Assembly (NCBI GenBank): GCA_029255685.2 | Contig: CM055318.2 | Location: 7,135,001 to 7,199,000, forward strand | Direction: 5' to 3' | DNA from: Silene conica | Lineage: Eukaryota > Streptophyta > Magnoliopsida > Caryophyllales > Caryophyllaceae | DNA length: 64,000 nt | Shown: positions 33,079-45,284 of the stretch, piece by piece | Layout: every line of letters begins with the position of its first letter | Position numbering within the stretch: position 1 is the stretch's first letter | Program-made: the position numbers and the translations under genes | The notes under the pieces: generated by a model | Database searches by the model: none | What the model was told of the DNA's origin: nothing | The model's input: the letters and a program-made list of their open reading frames with translations, nothing else

Positions 33079-33566
33079 TAGAGCTGGCAAAAGCTGACCC
33101 GACCCGATACAACCCGGGAATTGGGCGAACCGAAACCGAAATGACCCGAGCCGACCCAACCCGCTAACCGATAGCAGCATTATTTTGTCCAACCCGAACC
33201 GAACCGAACCGACCGTGACCCGATATTTCTCAACCTGATAGATGACGTTATAATGAACTGTCTTAATAATGGTTTAAATGATACCAAATTGATAATTCTT
33301 CTTAATTACTCTAACTTAAACTTCAATTAATACATCTATCCATTAATTAAACATAAATTATCATCTAAAACTTAATATATAAGATAAAATATATGTCAAT
33401 AACCTGACCCGCTAATAACCCGACCCGAATTGTCACCGTCGTTGACCCGACACGAAGATGACCCGGTATGAACCGAACCGACCCGAACCCGACACTGACC
33501 CGACATAACCCGAAACCGAGATGACCCGACCCGTAACCGACCCGAGTGAACTGATTGCCACCTCTA
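33079..33566 (-). mobile_element. hAT-like CGGGT-repeat element in SULTR intron 9
   Basis: The element is 488 bp with ends TAGAGCTGGCAA and TTGCCACCTCTA, flanked by GTTACGCA (33071-33078) and GTTACGTA (33567-33574), an 8-bp duplication with one mismatch. Subterminal tracts are made of ACCCGACCCG units. It is the same family as 14094..14652 in the opposite orientation. Confidence 0.85.
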
Positions 33567-34866
33567 GTTACGTACTTGAGGCCAGAGCCGGTCATTTAGT
33601 CGTGTTATTGGATAATTTGATATCGGTCACTTTATATCAAGTTTGAATCGAGTCAGATTTATCAAGTAAAAAGAACATTTCTAACCAAAATGAAAAATTG
33701 TGCTCAGGTGTGTCTATCAGCTGGAAAGATAATGTTCAGGGTGACGCGGCCACAAACTGCATTGCTCGGAAAGATTCCGGGTAGTACAGAGTACAAGAGT
33801 GTTCAACAGTTTTCAGAGGCGACGTTGGTACCTGGAGTTCTTATTGTTAGAGTCGACACTTCAATCTACTTCGCAAATTCGAACTACATTACAGACAAGT
33901 ACATTCGGATTTCTCTTTCGAAAAAACCATAGATTTGCTGCACATTGTATAAAGAGGATTATAATCAAGGTTAATATTTGATGCAGGTTCATGAAGTGGC
34001 TTAAAGAGGAGGGAGATAAAGTTGCAGAAAGGAATATGCAGAAAATTCAATTTTTGATCATTGACATGTCAGGTGAACACTCACTTACATTACCCAATTG
34101 CCCATTTTTATATACTCTTCCGTCTCAAATCCCGATGATCTCTGTACGTTTGCCTTTAGCACAAAGACTCGGGAATAGAGAGAAAAATGTATGAAACGTA
34201 AATAAATGACTGAAACAGCAGATACATTGTACTAAACAAAATCCACTGTTTTGCAGCTGTTGCAGATATAGATACTAGTGGCACACATGCCCTTGAAAAA
34301 CTATACAAATGCCTACAAAAGAAAAATGTCAAGGTAACCAACCACTTGTTAACTAAAATCAATTATTATCGCCGTTTAAGATGAACGTATCCGTTTCATA
34401 ACTAAAACAGGTTAAGTATTACTCACTTGCATTTATACAGACGAGACAAAATAATAAATATCTAGGGAGTAATAAAAGTTGGCCTCATCTATCTTAATAG
34501 CGAAGTACTTGACCCATTTTAGTTATATACGAGTTACAGTTACCTCCGTCTTTATGGAGATACATAAATATTTTTGTATAAGACGAGTTGTACAAGTTTT
34601 TATGTTACTGTAAAGGCAGACTAAAAATAGTAGATTTTTAGTCGAAAATATTTTAAAACCTTAAAATGGATAAAAAAAAGTTATCAATCTACCGTTTATC
34701 AAACATAGTTTTTTGTGTGTAGCTTGTAATTGGAAGTCCAGGACAACTAGTAGTTGACAAACTCCATGCATCTGGGTTGATGAGCTTGATTGGAGAAGAC
34801 AACATCTTTGCTTCACTTACAGAAGCAGTCCATATATGTTCTGCAACAGCTATACAGGAACCATGA

Positions 34867-36164
34867 AAACATGTTTTGAATTCAAAAGACTATTTCTCAA
34901 GTTACTCGTTTGGTAGTTTAAGAAGGATAACGACTGTCTTAATGAGAATTCGTGGTTGTGTAGGGTCTTGCAGTGTGCAATGTGTAATTGAAACTGTTAA
35001 CTGTACATTTGTATCCTTGTATCCTAAACAAAACATGCATATCAAACTTATCAGAAGGGGAAAAAATGTATGATTTGATTCGCATGTTCACGATGACATT
35101 CAATGTTTGCCCATATGAGTTGTCGTAACTGGTTAAAAGTCGACTGGCCTCAAGTTCGATTGATAAAAATTACGACAAGCAGCTAGACGGGCCAGAATCA
35201 TAAGACCGTTGTGTCGCATTATTGACTATTTGTACATCAGGAAAACGCAAGACTGGAAAAAAAATTAGATGATCTACAATGCATGCAAAATAACTGATGC
35301 AAGTATTAGCAGTAAGACACATAATCAAAGGTAAAAATGATGCTAGAACCATTACCAATTACCAATACATAAACTATAAAAAAAAGACGGAATAAGACCG
35401 TCTTACACTGTGAGACGGTCGCTGAGCAGTGAGCACAAGAATTGGTCTTTCCAATAAGCATTCAGTGAGTGACTAGTAAGGGAGGAATATGTGGGGATCG
35501 GGATCCTTAAAAAGTAAAAAGTCAAGGACATTCACACATGACACGTGGAATCCTAGGATTACTCCAACTAAAATAACGACTTTCCTCACTTTCATACCAG
35601 TTTGTCAGAGTTCTGTCATACAAAACATGCCCCACAAAATCTTCATACCAGTCACTTTCTTTGTACTTCTGCCTTTCTAGGAGTACTACATTATCAAATT
35701 TCTCATGTGACTCCTATCCCTTATTAAAAGCTGAATCTTTTACCCTTTCAAAACCCGAAAATTAATTGAAAATAGGGCCGTCTTTTTCTCCGGGGTAGGG
35801 TTGAGGAAGTGCAAAGATCTTCCCCATTTCGTTCTAGTGGTCGACATTTACTTAGAGATGTGAATATTAGTATGTAGTTTACATTGAACAGTTCGGATTC
35901 CTAGATTACATCTCTTAGTAAATGTAAACCTGAACAGTTCATTTTCTACCAGCATTTGGAGAGGATCGTTACTCTAGGAGAAGGGAGCAAATAATTTCAC
36001 ACGTAACTTGATTTCTAAAAATGTGCAACAAATAGGCACATAAATCTATCTCTGATGAAAAGTACTATAACACTTAACATACAATAAACAGTAGTACGAA
36101 TAGCAAGCGACATGCAATGCTCGATTGAGAAGACAAGTTGTATTAGCTAACCCGCAAGTCTACT
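34867..36164. other. Intergenic, 3' ends of SULTR and SWP73
   Basis: These are convergent 3' regions. They contain a short AGACCGTCTTACACTGTGAG / GAGACGGTC unit near 35395-35420, similar to that at 10315-10411. No coding region is supported. Confidence 0.5.
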
Positions 36165-38470
36165 TTATGTGCTCCCAGGACCATCGTGTCCATTGGTAGG
36201 TTTCCGTGTCAAATAACGAATAACAGCATCTTCAACCCTGTGATTCAAAAACAGATTAGTTCTGTTTATGGGCTACCGTGACTTCATGACATGAAAGATG
36301 ATCCTAAAACAAAGCGGACTAGAGAAGCATATGGCATTTAGCAGAAAATACGAATGCTTTGAGAGAATTATTAATGTACGCCAACACAACTCCCACGATA
36401 AAAAGCTAGATAAAACCGAGAAAACGCAAATATTCATTGTGATAACTTACTAAACCCTTGAAAGCCTATGCTTATTGGTGACTATGGCGAGCTGCTCGCG
36501 AGCTGTCTCGTCTCATTAGCAGCCCTAATTGCACATATATTATCAAACAAATAGAGAGGTACTCCTTATGTTATTGTGCAGAGTAAATCTTCAAGCTGTA
36601 TGCATTACATAATGTACTTTATAAGGAAATTAGATTGATTAGGCTATCTCATCAGTTTAAACTAGGTTGATTCATCTCATCGGTGAGTCAGGAAACTAAA
36701 GTCAGTGTCTTTTGGACCCCTTGAAAGAGTAAGACATGAGTGCAAATGGCCATAAAGAGCAGAAAAAAGGAACCAACTAAAGGAACCGTATAAACAATGA
36801 AACGAAATATAAAAGCCAAAGAGAAGGGTTGCATACCAAGGTTGGTTAAAGAAATCAGATCGACGCTCTTTTTCTGAGCTACGACTAGCTTCCCCAGATA
36901 CGTGCTTCAGATCTCTACTTTGAGATTCTATTAATGCGTTAATGAATTCTACAGGCGACTGACTAAAACCAAGGAAGAATGCTCTCCTTTTACGGTGCTC
37001 ATGGATCTTCCTAATAGCAGCATTTATTGCTTCATCACATGCCTCAATCTCCTTACTCTTCTCAGTACTCGCCAACAGCATGTTAAGCTCTCTCTGTATA
37101 GGCAAAGGTATATCCACAAGTATATCATAACAAGCATTACCGGCAGGCATATTCCCGGAAAGCTTAATATGATGCTGCACCTCTATTGGCGGGGGTGGAG
37201 AAAGATGGTGGGATATCTTCTGTGAGACCATAGTGAATTTCATCCTCTCTTCTCCAAATACCCTATGGAGCTGAGCATCACAGTTAAAGACAGTCGGATC
37301 GTTTGGGTTCTGCAATTTCTTAGCCTTAACATAGTGCCATATAGCAGCTATAATTCGAGGTCGGTTTTCAGCTTCTATACCAAGAAGTTCGGTTAAAGCA
37401 GGTGAAAGCTTAAACTTTTCAGGCGTATAGTTCATATAGAACTGAATATTCACCGGAAATTCCTGATCCCCTTTCCTTTTAACCTCAAAGCCCTCAACAG
37501 GTGCAGCTGATCTAGAATTCTCCCATACAATCGAATGATTCTCCGGATATAGTCTCTGATCCAACGTTATCGTAACCCTCTTAAAGAAATTAGAGAACTT
37601 GGGATACATTGGATTTGGTTTCATCAAAGCAGCCTGCTCAGGGTCAATCCCATCCTCCAAAATCCTTCCTATAATCTTTAAAGTCCAAGTAGGAGGATCC
37701 GCATTTGGCTTCTTCGGAATAGACTGAGCTTGATTGGAGAAAGTATTAAACACATAAACACGAAGCGTCTTCTGAACACAAGGAGGGTTCCTTAAAGCCT
37801 CCTGAATATCAACCTTCTTCCTAGTCAATGCAGCATCAACCCTCGACTCAAACTCGAGTAGTTGAGTATACAAAGCCGACTCAGGCAATATATTAGCCAC
37901 CCTCTCACTCAACTGCTTTTCTTGTGACTTCTGCTTCTTTCTCCTAGCACCCGGGCCAGCAAGCTCCATAGGACTCTTCATCGGCGGCGACATCATACCA
38001 ATCCCAGAAGGCCCCGGAGGTCGAACAGGAGGCTTCTGCGGAATCCTCTTGCCTGCTGAATTACCAGCACCGGATAACGAGGGTGAAGAACCCCCCATAC
38101 CACCAATACCCAAGGACTGAGATGAGTTCATGGCCAACCCCTGAGCCTGCAGCAGATGTCCATGGGCAGAAACCGCCTGCGCTTTCGACTGCGCCTGAGC
38201 ATAAGCATGAGCTGCTTGTGCTTGAGCATGGTGTGCCTGTGCCTGTGCCTGGGCCTGGGCCTGGGCCTGGGCTTGGGCCTGGGCCAATTGAAGGGGATTA
38301 TGAAACCCAAATCCACCTAATTGAGGGTTTTGACCTTGTGATGCAGGATTAAAATTGGGGGGTAAATTAGGGTTCATCATACCCATATTACCAAAAGGGG
38401 ATGCTGACATTGAACCCCCAATATTATTCTTAGGTGGCTGATTATTATTATTACTATTATTCGCCGCCAT
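36165..38470 (-). CDS. SWP73: SWI/SNF chromatin-remodelling subunit SWP73/BAF60 (SWIB domain)
   Basis: The CDS is complement(join(36165..36237, 36837..38470)), 568 residues, with one GT-AG intron near the 3' end. I take the ATG at 38470 ([10 protein letters not shown]), seven codons inside a longer frame, as the conventional start. The N-terminus is low-complexity (Asn/Pro/Gly, then an Ala-Gln run of about 20 residues). A basic patch [13 protein letters not shown] is followed by the conserved BAF60 core ([35 protein letters not shown]) and the SWIB/MDM2 domain ([34 protein letters not shown]). The last exon supplies [13 protein letters not shown] and ends GPGST. Plant SWP73 proteins are core subunits of BRM/SYD complexes in the nucleus and act in development and flowering. 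Confidence 0.95.
38228..38285. repeat. CTGGGC hexamer repeat encoding an Ala-Gln run
   Basis: Imperfect GCCTGG/GCCTGT hexamers on the plus strand give alternating Gln-Ala on the minus strand in SWP73. Such hexamer arrays commonly vary in length between alleles. Confidence 0.85.
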
Positions 38471-40632
38471 TTCGACACAAACCCAATTCAAAACAACAAT
38501 AAAGCTTCAATCTTTGCAACTTATACTACTTTCTTTAACTACCAAAATGCTCAAATAATTAAACTTGCAGTAAAATTACAAAACAAAAAGTTACCTTTAC
38601 CATAAATTAACTATTTCCGTATTGTTTGAGGATGAAAGACCAATTAATAACCTGTGAAGATCCAATGGGTCATAAAATTTAAAGAAATTCAGGTTTTGGG
38701 GTGATTAAAATTGGGAGTTTGCTGCAGATCTAGGGTTTAAAAGAGGGGAAAAAAATAAACCCTAGAAATTGATGAGAGGTAAATAAAATAGTTGGGTGTT
38801 GGAGGTGAAGAGTGGATGCATGAGTAGAATAGTAGGTAAAAGTTGCAGTGATCCAAGAAAAGGAAGAGGAAGGTGAGATTTCAGGGAAGAAACGGATTGG
38901 GACTTCGAGCGCAATTGAAATGTTCTTTGATTGGTTACATAAATGTACAAATACACTTCTAATTTTCACTTACGAATAATCATTTTGTCGCGGTTGCTCA
39001 TTAAAATTTAAACGGAATTTACATTGAAATTATGATTTTACTTCTTCATCAAGAAAATATAAATATAGGTTTTATTTATTATCGTATGTGGGTTTTTTTA
39101 TCATAATATTTCTGATAATGTCATTTTTTATGTGTGATTTTGCCTATTTTTCTTATGTTTTGGAAGAAACATTTACGAAGGTAATTCAGCGGCGGACGCA
39201 TGGTGTGATTGGTGTCGGCTGTTACGGGGTGAACATTTTGCGAAAAATTGGGATGGAAAACAAAACGGAATCTACGGGGATTCAATCCTGTCTACCAGAG
39301 TTTAGGGGAGGATGACCAACACTAACCGTGAGACTTGTGATCGAACTTGTGGACTTCTCTGGTGACATTTAACAAAATTATTTAACTAAAAATTTTCAAT
39401 TCATAATTTTACAACCTCCTAAATTAAGAGTATTTTTTTCAATAATTGATGACGATTTTAATATAAAGTATTGTATTTGATCCGTTAATTGAAATTTTTT
39501 ATTAAATTCATATTTTTTTTATGCTTTCGTAGATTTTCTTTTATTTTAAGATAGGAGGGTAAGTGAAGGAGGGGAGAGAAAGGAGATGGATAGTTCAGCG
39601 AAGGGTGGAAGGTAACAACAGGATCGCTACCATGTTTTGGCGGTAGACAAGTAGATGGCTTACGGTGGGGTTGTTGGATGACCAAGGAGACAAGGTAAAG
39701 GTGGTTGAGAGGAGAGCGTGGGAAAACGAGTGAGTTAAGATAAAAATAATGTATACGCGGGACTGATAAATAATGGGTATAGAAGTTTAACTTATCTTTA
39801 TCGTATTGAAATTGGATGTCTATTTTATAGTTAAAGAGTGAGGTTAGCGAGCAACCATGATAAAAAAAACTCGCTTATTAGATGCTGAATTTTTAAGATA
39901 TTGACAGTGGTGGAGTAAATGTTTCTCATTGAAATTTTGTTGTTAGTCTAATAATATGTTCTTTAGACTTCATTAATTAATTAAATGGAAATTTTTGTAT
40001 AACATGGATCGTTGATTAGTGTTTAATTTCGGTCATTCAAAAAATCATTTTACGTTAAGTAGAGTATTTAGATATTTATAATTTGTGTAATCAAGATTAA
40101 AGTTAAATTTAAATTTCGAACTTATTGTAATTAAGTTGATTTGGTTAGACCTAGTCAAGGGCTTGTTCGGGTCGGGTCAGGTTCGGTATGGGTTACGGGG
40201 TAAATCATTTTCGGGCCGTGTTAATTCAGATTAGATCATTGTGGATCGAGTCTGAATTTTGCCTTGCGCAAGTCATTTTTGGTCAATCGGGTCATTTTTG
40301 GGTCCCTAAGTAAAGTCTACTCGATCAAATGCAGGTCACACACTTGGGATTTTTTTCGACTCTTATATTAACTTTATCGAGTCGAATGTAAACTCTACTT
40401 TACAAGGTGGTTACTAAAATCAAGATTTTAGGATAATTCCATAATCCCAAATTATACCCATAGCCCAACAAGTCAATTAACTACACTCAAATCACAATCA
40501 AATGACACTTACACAACACCACCCTTCCCATCACAAAACTCTATCCAAAACCAATCCAAATGAAATAATAGTCTCATCATCATCCACACTAGCACTAGTG
40601 CACTACCATTTTCTTACACAACCTGCTCAACC
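38471..40632. other. Divergent promoter region of SWP73 and GHS1
   Basis: The first 450 bases or so are the SWP73 5' UTR and promoter (minus strand). From 40145 to 40330 there is a small tract of GGTCGGGTCAGG/TCGGGCC words related to the hAT-like repeats at 14094 and 33079, without ends. Otherwise I see nothing supportable. Confidence 0.5.
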
Positions 40633-41927
40633 ATGGCATCAACCTCATCTCTTCTCAACTTCCTCTCACCACTCTTCCCTTCCACCACCACCACAATAAC
40701 AACCACCACCACCATTAACACTCCCAAATTCCCACCTCAAACCAACTCTTCATCTTCATCAACACAACTCTCCATTACACCATCATCATCATCATCTCAA
40801 ACCCAACAACCAATCAAGCCAATTTCACCCAAAAATGATGAGTATATGTACCAAGGTGATGTAATGGCAGTTGTATGCCCATCACTTGCATATTCTAATA
40901 CCCTTTTCTTCAATTCTTCTTATAATGTTCAGGTTTTGGTTGATGATAAGGAACCTGAAGAAAGATTGGTTAGTCGCTTTCGAAGGGAAGTCTCCAAAGC
41001 TGGTGTTATTCAGGAGACTAAACGACGTCGTCATTTTGAGAATAAACAGGATAAGGAGAAACGCAAGACTCGTGAGGCTGCTAAGCGTAATAGTAGCAGA
41101 AGGTGATGGACACGAACCCCCTTCTTTTTTTATTTAATCGGTTGTTCTAACGTGTACACTTTTTCCTGCAAGTTCATTATCAGTACCAATTCTAATATGA
41201 GACGGTTTTACCATAACATTAGCACGACCCCTCTCAGCCTCCCACATAATAAGAATATTAATAATAGTTGGGTCTCAATCATCACTTTAAGGTTTTGTTT
41301 GAGATGGTTGATCTATCATGGTATCAGAGTCAGTGTGACCGAAGGTCACGGGTTGGTATTACCCATACGCGATGGTTGAAGTCCAACTATTATTAATATT
41401 ACCAATACGCTCCCTGATTCAAATGCTCATTGGGCTTGAAGAGTGGTTAGTTTGCAAGGCTCCCCTATATCAACCCGTGACCTTCGGTCACACTGGCTGT
41501 GATACCATGATAGATGAACTATCTCAACCAAAACATTAAGCGATGGTTGAGGCTCAACTATTATTAATATTCCCAATATCACAGCTACGTTATAGCTTCA
41601 AGCGCGGAAAATTCTCAACTTTCCGATGTTGCCTATAGTTTGAGGTAGCTATTCGAGATTTGGGGTAGCATAATGCGATCGCATGCTCCAACTCCAAGCT
41701 ACCTCTGTCACTGATGACAATTGATGTATTTTTAAAGTTATTGAAGCTGCATTCCATTTGTCTGTTCTGTTTTCGCTTATTGTACTGTTGCTGAGATAGC
41801 TCCCTTTCTTCACAGGCGTGGCCCTCCCCCGCGAATTCAAAGCAAGGATGAACCCAAGAAGGTTGAGAAGGTAGTCGAGGACGATGGAGATAACTGGGAA
41901 ATGCCACAAAGTGACTCTCCCTTCTGA
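40633..41927 (+). CDS. GHS1: Plastid 30S ribosomal protein bS21 (GHS1-like)
   Basis: The CDS is join(40633..41102, 41816..41927), 193 residues, with the start in the context CCATGGC. The first 70 or so residues are Ser/Thr/Pro-rich with no acidic residues, a chloroplast transit peptide. The bS21 core follows (NVQVLVDDKEPEERLVSRFRREVSKAGVIQE, then RRRHFENKQDKEKRKTREAAKR). The frame seems to stop at 41106, but a GT donor at 41103 and the acceptor CACAG before 41816 join it to an acidic tail ending DNWEMPQSDSPF, as in Arabidopsis GHS1 (plastid bS21). The protein sits at the anti-Shine-Dalgarno end of 16S rRNA in the small subunit. The intron carries head-to-head TRIM fragments. Confidence 0.88.
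41246..41590. mobile_element. Head-to-head TRIM fragments in the GHS1 intron
   Basis: The plus copy reads ATTAATAATAGTTGGG...GATCTATCA then TGGTATCAGAGTC. The minus copy (reading down from 41590) has the same LTR end and TGGTATCACAGCC. Both are followed by GTGTGACCGAAGGTCACGGG. The two copies form an inverted repeat of roughly 70 bp around 41290-41360 and 41477-41545. LTRs are only about 65-80 bp. Confidence 0.6.
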
Positions 41928-42379
41928 ATTGTCCCGGCTTTTCATGTCCCGTCTTCATTAATTTCTCTTTCAGCTGAGCGGTTTTCATTTCTGTAAATTT
42001 TGGATATTCTAAATGGAGTTGTAACTAACCTTGTTTTCCTTTCGTGGCTGGCTCGATGTAATGTGTATGTATGTGATACCGGAAAGTTTGATTAAAAGAA
42101 CCCTTTGTACAAAGCTATTGGTATGCAATGAAGGGCATTGTGAACTGTTATATCATGTTGCATAGTTTACAGTTTTGTCAACCAATGTTAGAAAACTAGG
42201 TTGCCGGGTTTCTTTACATCCCAGAGGCTTAGCTCGTGCTAGGTAGGTAGCATTCCGCGAAGTTGAACCTGGTATTGAACCAGACACCGGTCATACAACG
42301 CTCATGTGGACTGTCAAATAGTTTTCAGTAAAAAGGAGAGAGCCCTAACAAGGGGCTTAATACTTGCATCACAGTGTTA

Positions 42380-42570
42380 AGTCCTGTTCTTTTGGACTGA
42401 AACTTAACTGAACTGAACTGAACTTATAGGATGTGAATGGAACTGAACTGAACTTATAGGATCTGAACTGAACTGAACTTATAGAAACTGAACTGATAGG
42501 ATCTGAAGTGAACTGATAGGATCTGAAGTGAACTTGAATTAAGTGACTTGAAGTCCAAAAGAACATGGCC
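42380..42570. mobile_element. MITE of the GAACTGAACTGAA family, 191 bp
   Basis: Left end AGTCCTGTTCTTTTGGACT and right end AGTCCAAAAGAACATGGCC, flanked by TTA (42377-42379 and 42571-42573). The interior is a degenerate tandem array of about 23-bp units (GAACTGAACTTATAGGATCT). It is a shorter relative of 8470 and 32232. Confidence 0.75.
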
Positions 42571-43189
42571 TTATTTGTTGTCTTGCTAGTGAGAACAGCT
42601 AGAAAAAATGTGAGATTTTGATTTTCTAGAGGGGACGAGATTTCCTACTATCCCCCTAAATCCGCCACTGCTCCTTAAATATAAGGAAAAATGAATTTCT
42701 TAAAATCAGTTGCCAAAACAGTGGAGTAGCAGACCTTCCAACACAACATGATCATCCTGACCTGATAAAATACAAAAACTCAGATGATCTGAAGTCTTGT
42801 ATGACTCGGGGAAAACCTGATAAGCATGAAACTTATCATTCCGAATTCAAAGACAGGCGAGGGCGTAAGACACCTGACCAAACCTTGTGTCACAGTACTT
42901 GTGCGCTTGCACTATCAGTCATTGAAATGAAATGTTGCTGCTAACCAGACTTTGATAAGGACCCAATGATGACCCAAACTGAACTCGACTCACCCATTCA
43001 TCGACATTTGGAAAAAAACGAAATCAGATAAGGCTAGGTGAACCCGACCCCAATTGCCTTCTAATTGCAAGCCGCCATCAGTGCATCGCAGAAGACATTT
43101 CAGACTCGAGTAAAAGAAAAGATTATGATTTATGAACTAAATTTGTTGTCTGGTTGTTGGTGATTGTGAAATGATCAAACCATTGATAG

Positions 43190-43435
43190 ATGTAAGGTTT
43201 TGGTTGAGACGGTTCATCTATCATGGTATCAGAGCCAGTGTGACTAAAGGTCACGGGATTGAATCCTGGCAACCTCAAAACCCCTCGAAAACTCACGAAG
43301 TGGAAACCCAGCACACGGTATGGGGCATGTGCAAACTAACCACTCTTCAAGTCCAATGGGCATTCGAGTGAGGGAGCGTATTAGGAATATTAATAATATC
43401 ACCTTAAGGTTTTGGTTGAGACGGTTCATCTATCA
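43190..43435 (+). mobile_element. TRIM-like element
   Basis: The repeat AGGTTTTGGTTGAGACGG..ATCTATCA occurs at both ends (to 43223 and to 43435). The first is followed by TGGTATCAGAGC (43224-43235), an iMet primer-binding site. A purine-rich GAGTGAGGGAG lies before the second. The left LTR appears truncated. The same family is in the GHS1 intron. Confidence 0.6.
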
Positions 43436-43754
43436 ACCACCTAGTCAACACAGATTTTAACGGTAGCTAAGTCACGCTTATTTAGTTGTTCTGTCTACTA
43501 GCTTTCTTTCTGTAAACAGGAGCGAGAACAGTCCAACCCGTTTGACAGGTCTATTATTCGAGCTAAATATCTACTAACGGGACCCAGCAGCAGTTAGTGG
43601 TGGAAAGCTAGACGACATGCTTACTTTTCAGCATTCACATGTTCATCATAACAAAGTTAGGAAAATGTCGTCTCCACACTTCCGTCCAAGTATTTCCTGC
43701 ATACTCTTACAGTCTTAATAAACATTTAACATTCAGATAATCACACAATAAACC

Positions 43755-45284
43755 ATGGAGCTATGGCTACTGATCACAGTTACAGCATTCATAGCAGTCT
43801 TAATCACTGCATACTCATCAACCTCAAAGTCGAAACCTAAAACCAAATGGCCTCCAGGACCCACGTACCTTCCGATGATTACCCAACTATCATGGCTTCG
43901 GAAAACATCTTTACAAGCAGAGTCGACTCTCCGATCACTACGTAGCAAGTTTGGCCCGATTGTCACTATTTCAAGTAACCCGGCTCGGCCTATTATCTAT
44001 ATTTTCAACCATGAATTAGCCCATCAGGCCTTGGTTCAAAACGGGGCTGTTTTCGCTGATCGGCCTAGGCCGCTTCCTATAGTTAAGATCGTTAGTAGTA
44101 ACCAGCATACCATAACCTTTTCGAGTTATGGTCCGTTGTGGCGCCTTCTTCGACGCAATTTGAGCTCTATGATGCTTCATTCATCTAAAACTAAGGAATT
44201 TTCTTTCGCTCGAAAATGGGTTTTGGAAGATATCCTTGTTAGTGGACTTAAGGCTAGCTCAGAATCAGGAAATGGTGTTGTGCAGGTGATTGATCATTTT
44301 CGGTTCGCGATGTTTGGTTTGCTTGTGGTTATGTGTTTTGGGGATAAATTGGATGAATCCCAAATCAAGGAGATTGAGAGGGTTCAACAAGGGTTGTTGG
44401 TATCGTTGCTGACACGATTTCGGCTTCTGAATTTAAAGCCTTGGTTAACAAGGATTCTGCTGAAGGGACGTTGGAATGAGTTCTTTCAGTTGAAGAAGGC
44501 ACAGACAGATGTGTTGCTTACTCACATCACTGCACGGAAAAAGCTGCAAAATGAAGTCGAAAACTCGGGTTTGATTACGTGTTATGTGGATACTTTGATG
44601 CAGTTGGAGATCCCAGAAGAAGGGAACAGGAAATTGAGTGAAGACGAATTGGTGGCGGCTTGTTCAGAGTTCCTGAATGCAGGAACTGATACTACTGCAA
44701 CAACATTGCAGTGGATTATGGCTAACCTGGTTAAAAACCCGAAAATTCAAACCAGGGTTTTCGAGGAAATTAAAGAGGTGATAGGAGAGCAAGCTGAGTA
44801 TGTCACAGAAGATGATTTATCGAAGATGGGTTATCTGAAGGCCGTGGTGTTGGAGGGGCTAAGACGACACCCACCGGGTCATTCTCTTCTGCCTCACGCC
44901 GTGACTAAAGAGGTGGAGTTGGGTGGGTACATTGTGCCTAAAAATGCTGTTGTCAATTTTGCAGTGGCTGAGATGGGTTGGGACCCGGTTTTGTGGGAGG
45001 ATCCGATGGAGTTTAATCCCGAGAGGTTCATGTCGGGTCAGGACGAGTTTGATATAACAGGAAGTCGGGAAATAAAGATGATGCCTTTTGGTGTCGGAAG
45101 AAGGATATGTCCTGGATTAGGCCTGGCATTGCTTCATCTGGAGTATTTTGTTGCTAATTTGGTATGGAAATTTGAATGGATTGGTGTTCAAGGACATGAA
45201 GTTGATTTATCTGAGAAGCAAGAGTTTACCATTGTTATGAAGAACCCGCTTCACGCTCGCATCTCGCCTAGATTTACTAGATAG
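43755..45284 (+). CDS. Cytochrome P450, CYP89A-like (copy 1)
   Basis: This intronless gene encodes 509 residues, with the start in the context CCATGGA. The N-terminal membrane anchor (WLLITVTAFIAVLITAY) is followed by the proline hinge PPGP, as in ER-bound plant P450s. The I-helix oxygen-binding motif AGTDTT is near residue 309, the K-helix EGLR near 367, PERF near 427, and the haem-ligand loop FGVGRRICPG near 445 with the Cys present. The overall sequence (FADRPRPLPIVKI, LNAGTDTTATTLQWIMANL) matches my memory of the CYP89A subfamily. One Arabidopsis member, CYP89A9, oxidises chlorophyll catabolites; most are uncharacterised, so no substrate is assigned. It is the upstream member of a tandem pair. 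Confidence 0.9.
   Translation: MELWLLITVTAFIAVLITAYSSTSKSKPKTKWPPGPTYLPMITQLSWLRKTSLQAESTLRSLRSKFGPIVTISSNPARPIIYIFNHELAHQALVQNGAVFADRPRPLPIVKIVSSNQHTITFSSYGPLWRLLRRNLSSMMLHSSKTKEFSFARKWVLEDILVSGLKASSESGNGVVQVIDHFRFAMFGLLVVMCFGDKLDESQIKEIERVQQGLLVSLLTRFRLLNLKPWLTRILLKGRWNEFFQLKKAQTDVLLTHITARKKLQNEVENSGLITCYVDTLMQLEIPEEGNRKLSEDELVAACSEFLNAGTDTTATTLQWIMANLVKNPKIQTRVFEEIKEVIGEQAEYVTEDDLSKMGYLKAVVLEGLRRHPPGHSLLPHAVTKEVELGGYIVPKNAVVNFAVAEMGWDPVLWEDPMEFNPERFMSGQDEFDITGSREIKMMPFGVGRRICPGLGLALLHLEYFVANLVWKFEWIGVQGHEVDLSEKQEFTIVMKNPLHARISPRFTR

Larger units (their letters stand above)
18536..34866 (+). pseudogene. Sulfate transporter (SULTR, group-1-like), disrupted in exon 7
   Basis: Exons are 18536..18817, 18894..18942, 19620..19827, 19916..20090, 20198..20263, 20362..20475, 20570..20646 plus 31697..31736 (exon 7 split by the retrotransposon), 32504..32630, 32718..33004, 33708..33898, 33987..34072, 34257..34333 and 34723..34866. 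Without the insertion they give an open frame of 640 residues with all junction codons intact. The N-terminal part has the SLC26/SULTR pattern (SGITIASMQVPQDIAYAKLV, YSSFVPPLIFAV, AIGPVAVVSL). The middle has NYMAGCQTAVSN and WKIDKFDFVACMGAFFGV. Exons 10-13 encode the STAS domain (VPGVLIVRVDTSIYFANSNY, FLIIDMS). Such proteins are plasma-membrane proton/sulfate symporters; AIGPVAVVSL and QYALYSSF favour group 1 (high-affinity uptake) over group 3. The insertion lies after codon 323. Read-through into the LTR adds about 21 foreign residues and stops at 20710, removing the later membrane spans and the whole STAS domain. Apart from this the gene looks intact, so the lesion is recent. Confidence 0.92.
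41928..43754. other. Intergenic between GHS1 and the P450 pair
   Basis: Apart from the MITE (42380..42570) and the TRIM-like element (43190..43435) I see no features. The last 200 bases form the promoter of the first P450. Confidence 0.5.

Noticed and set aside
41297..41345. Possible tRNA-Met-like gene (TGGTATCAGAGTC followed by a short hairpin)
   Set aside because: It is the primer-binding site and leader of a TRIM; no cloverleaf can be drawn.
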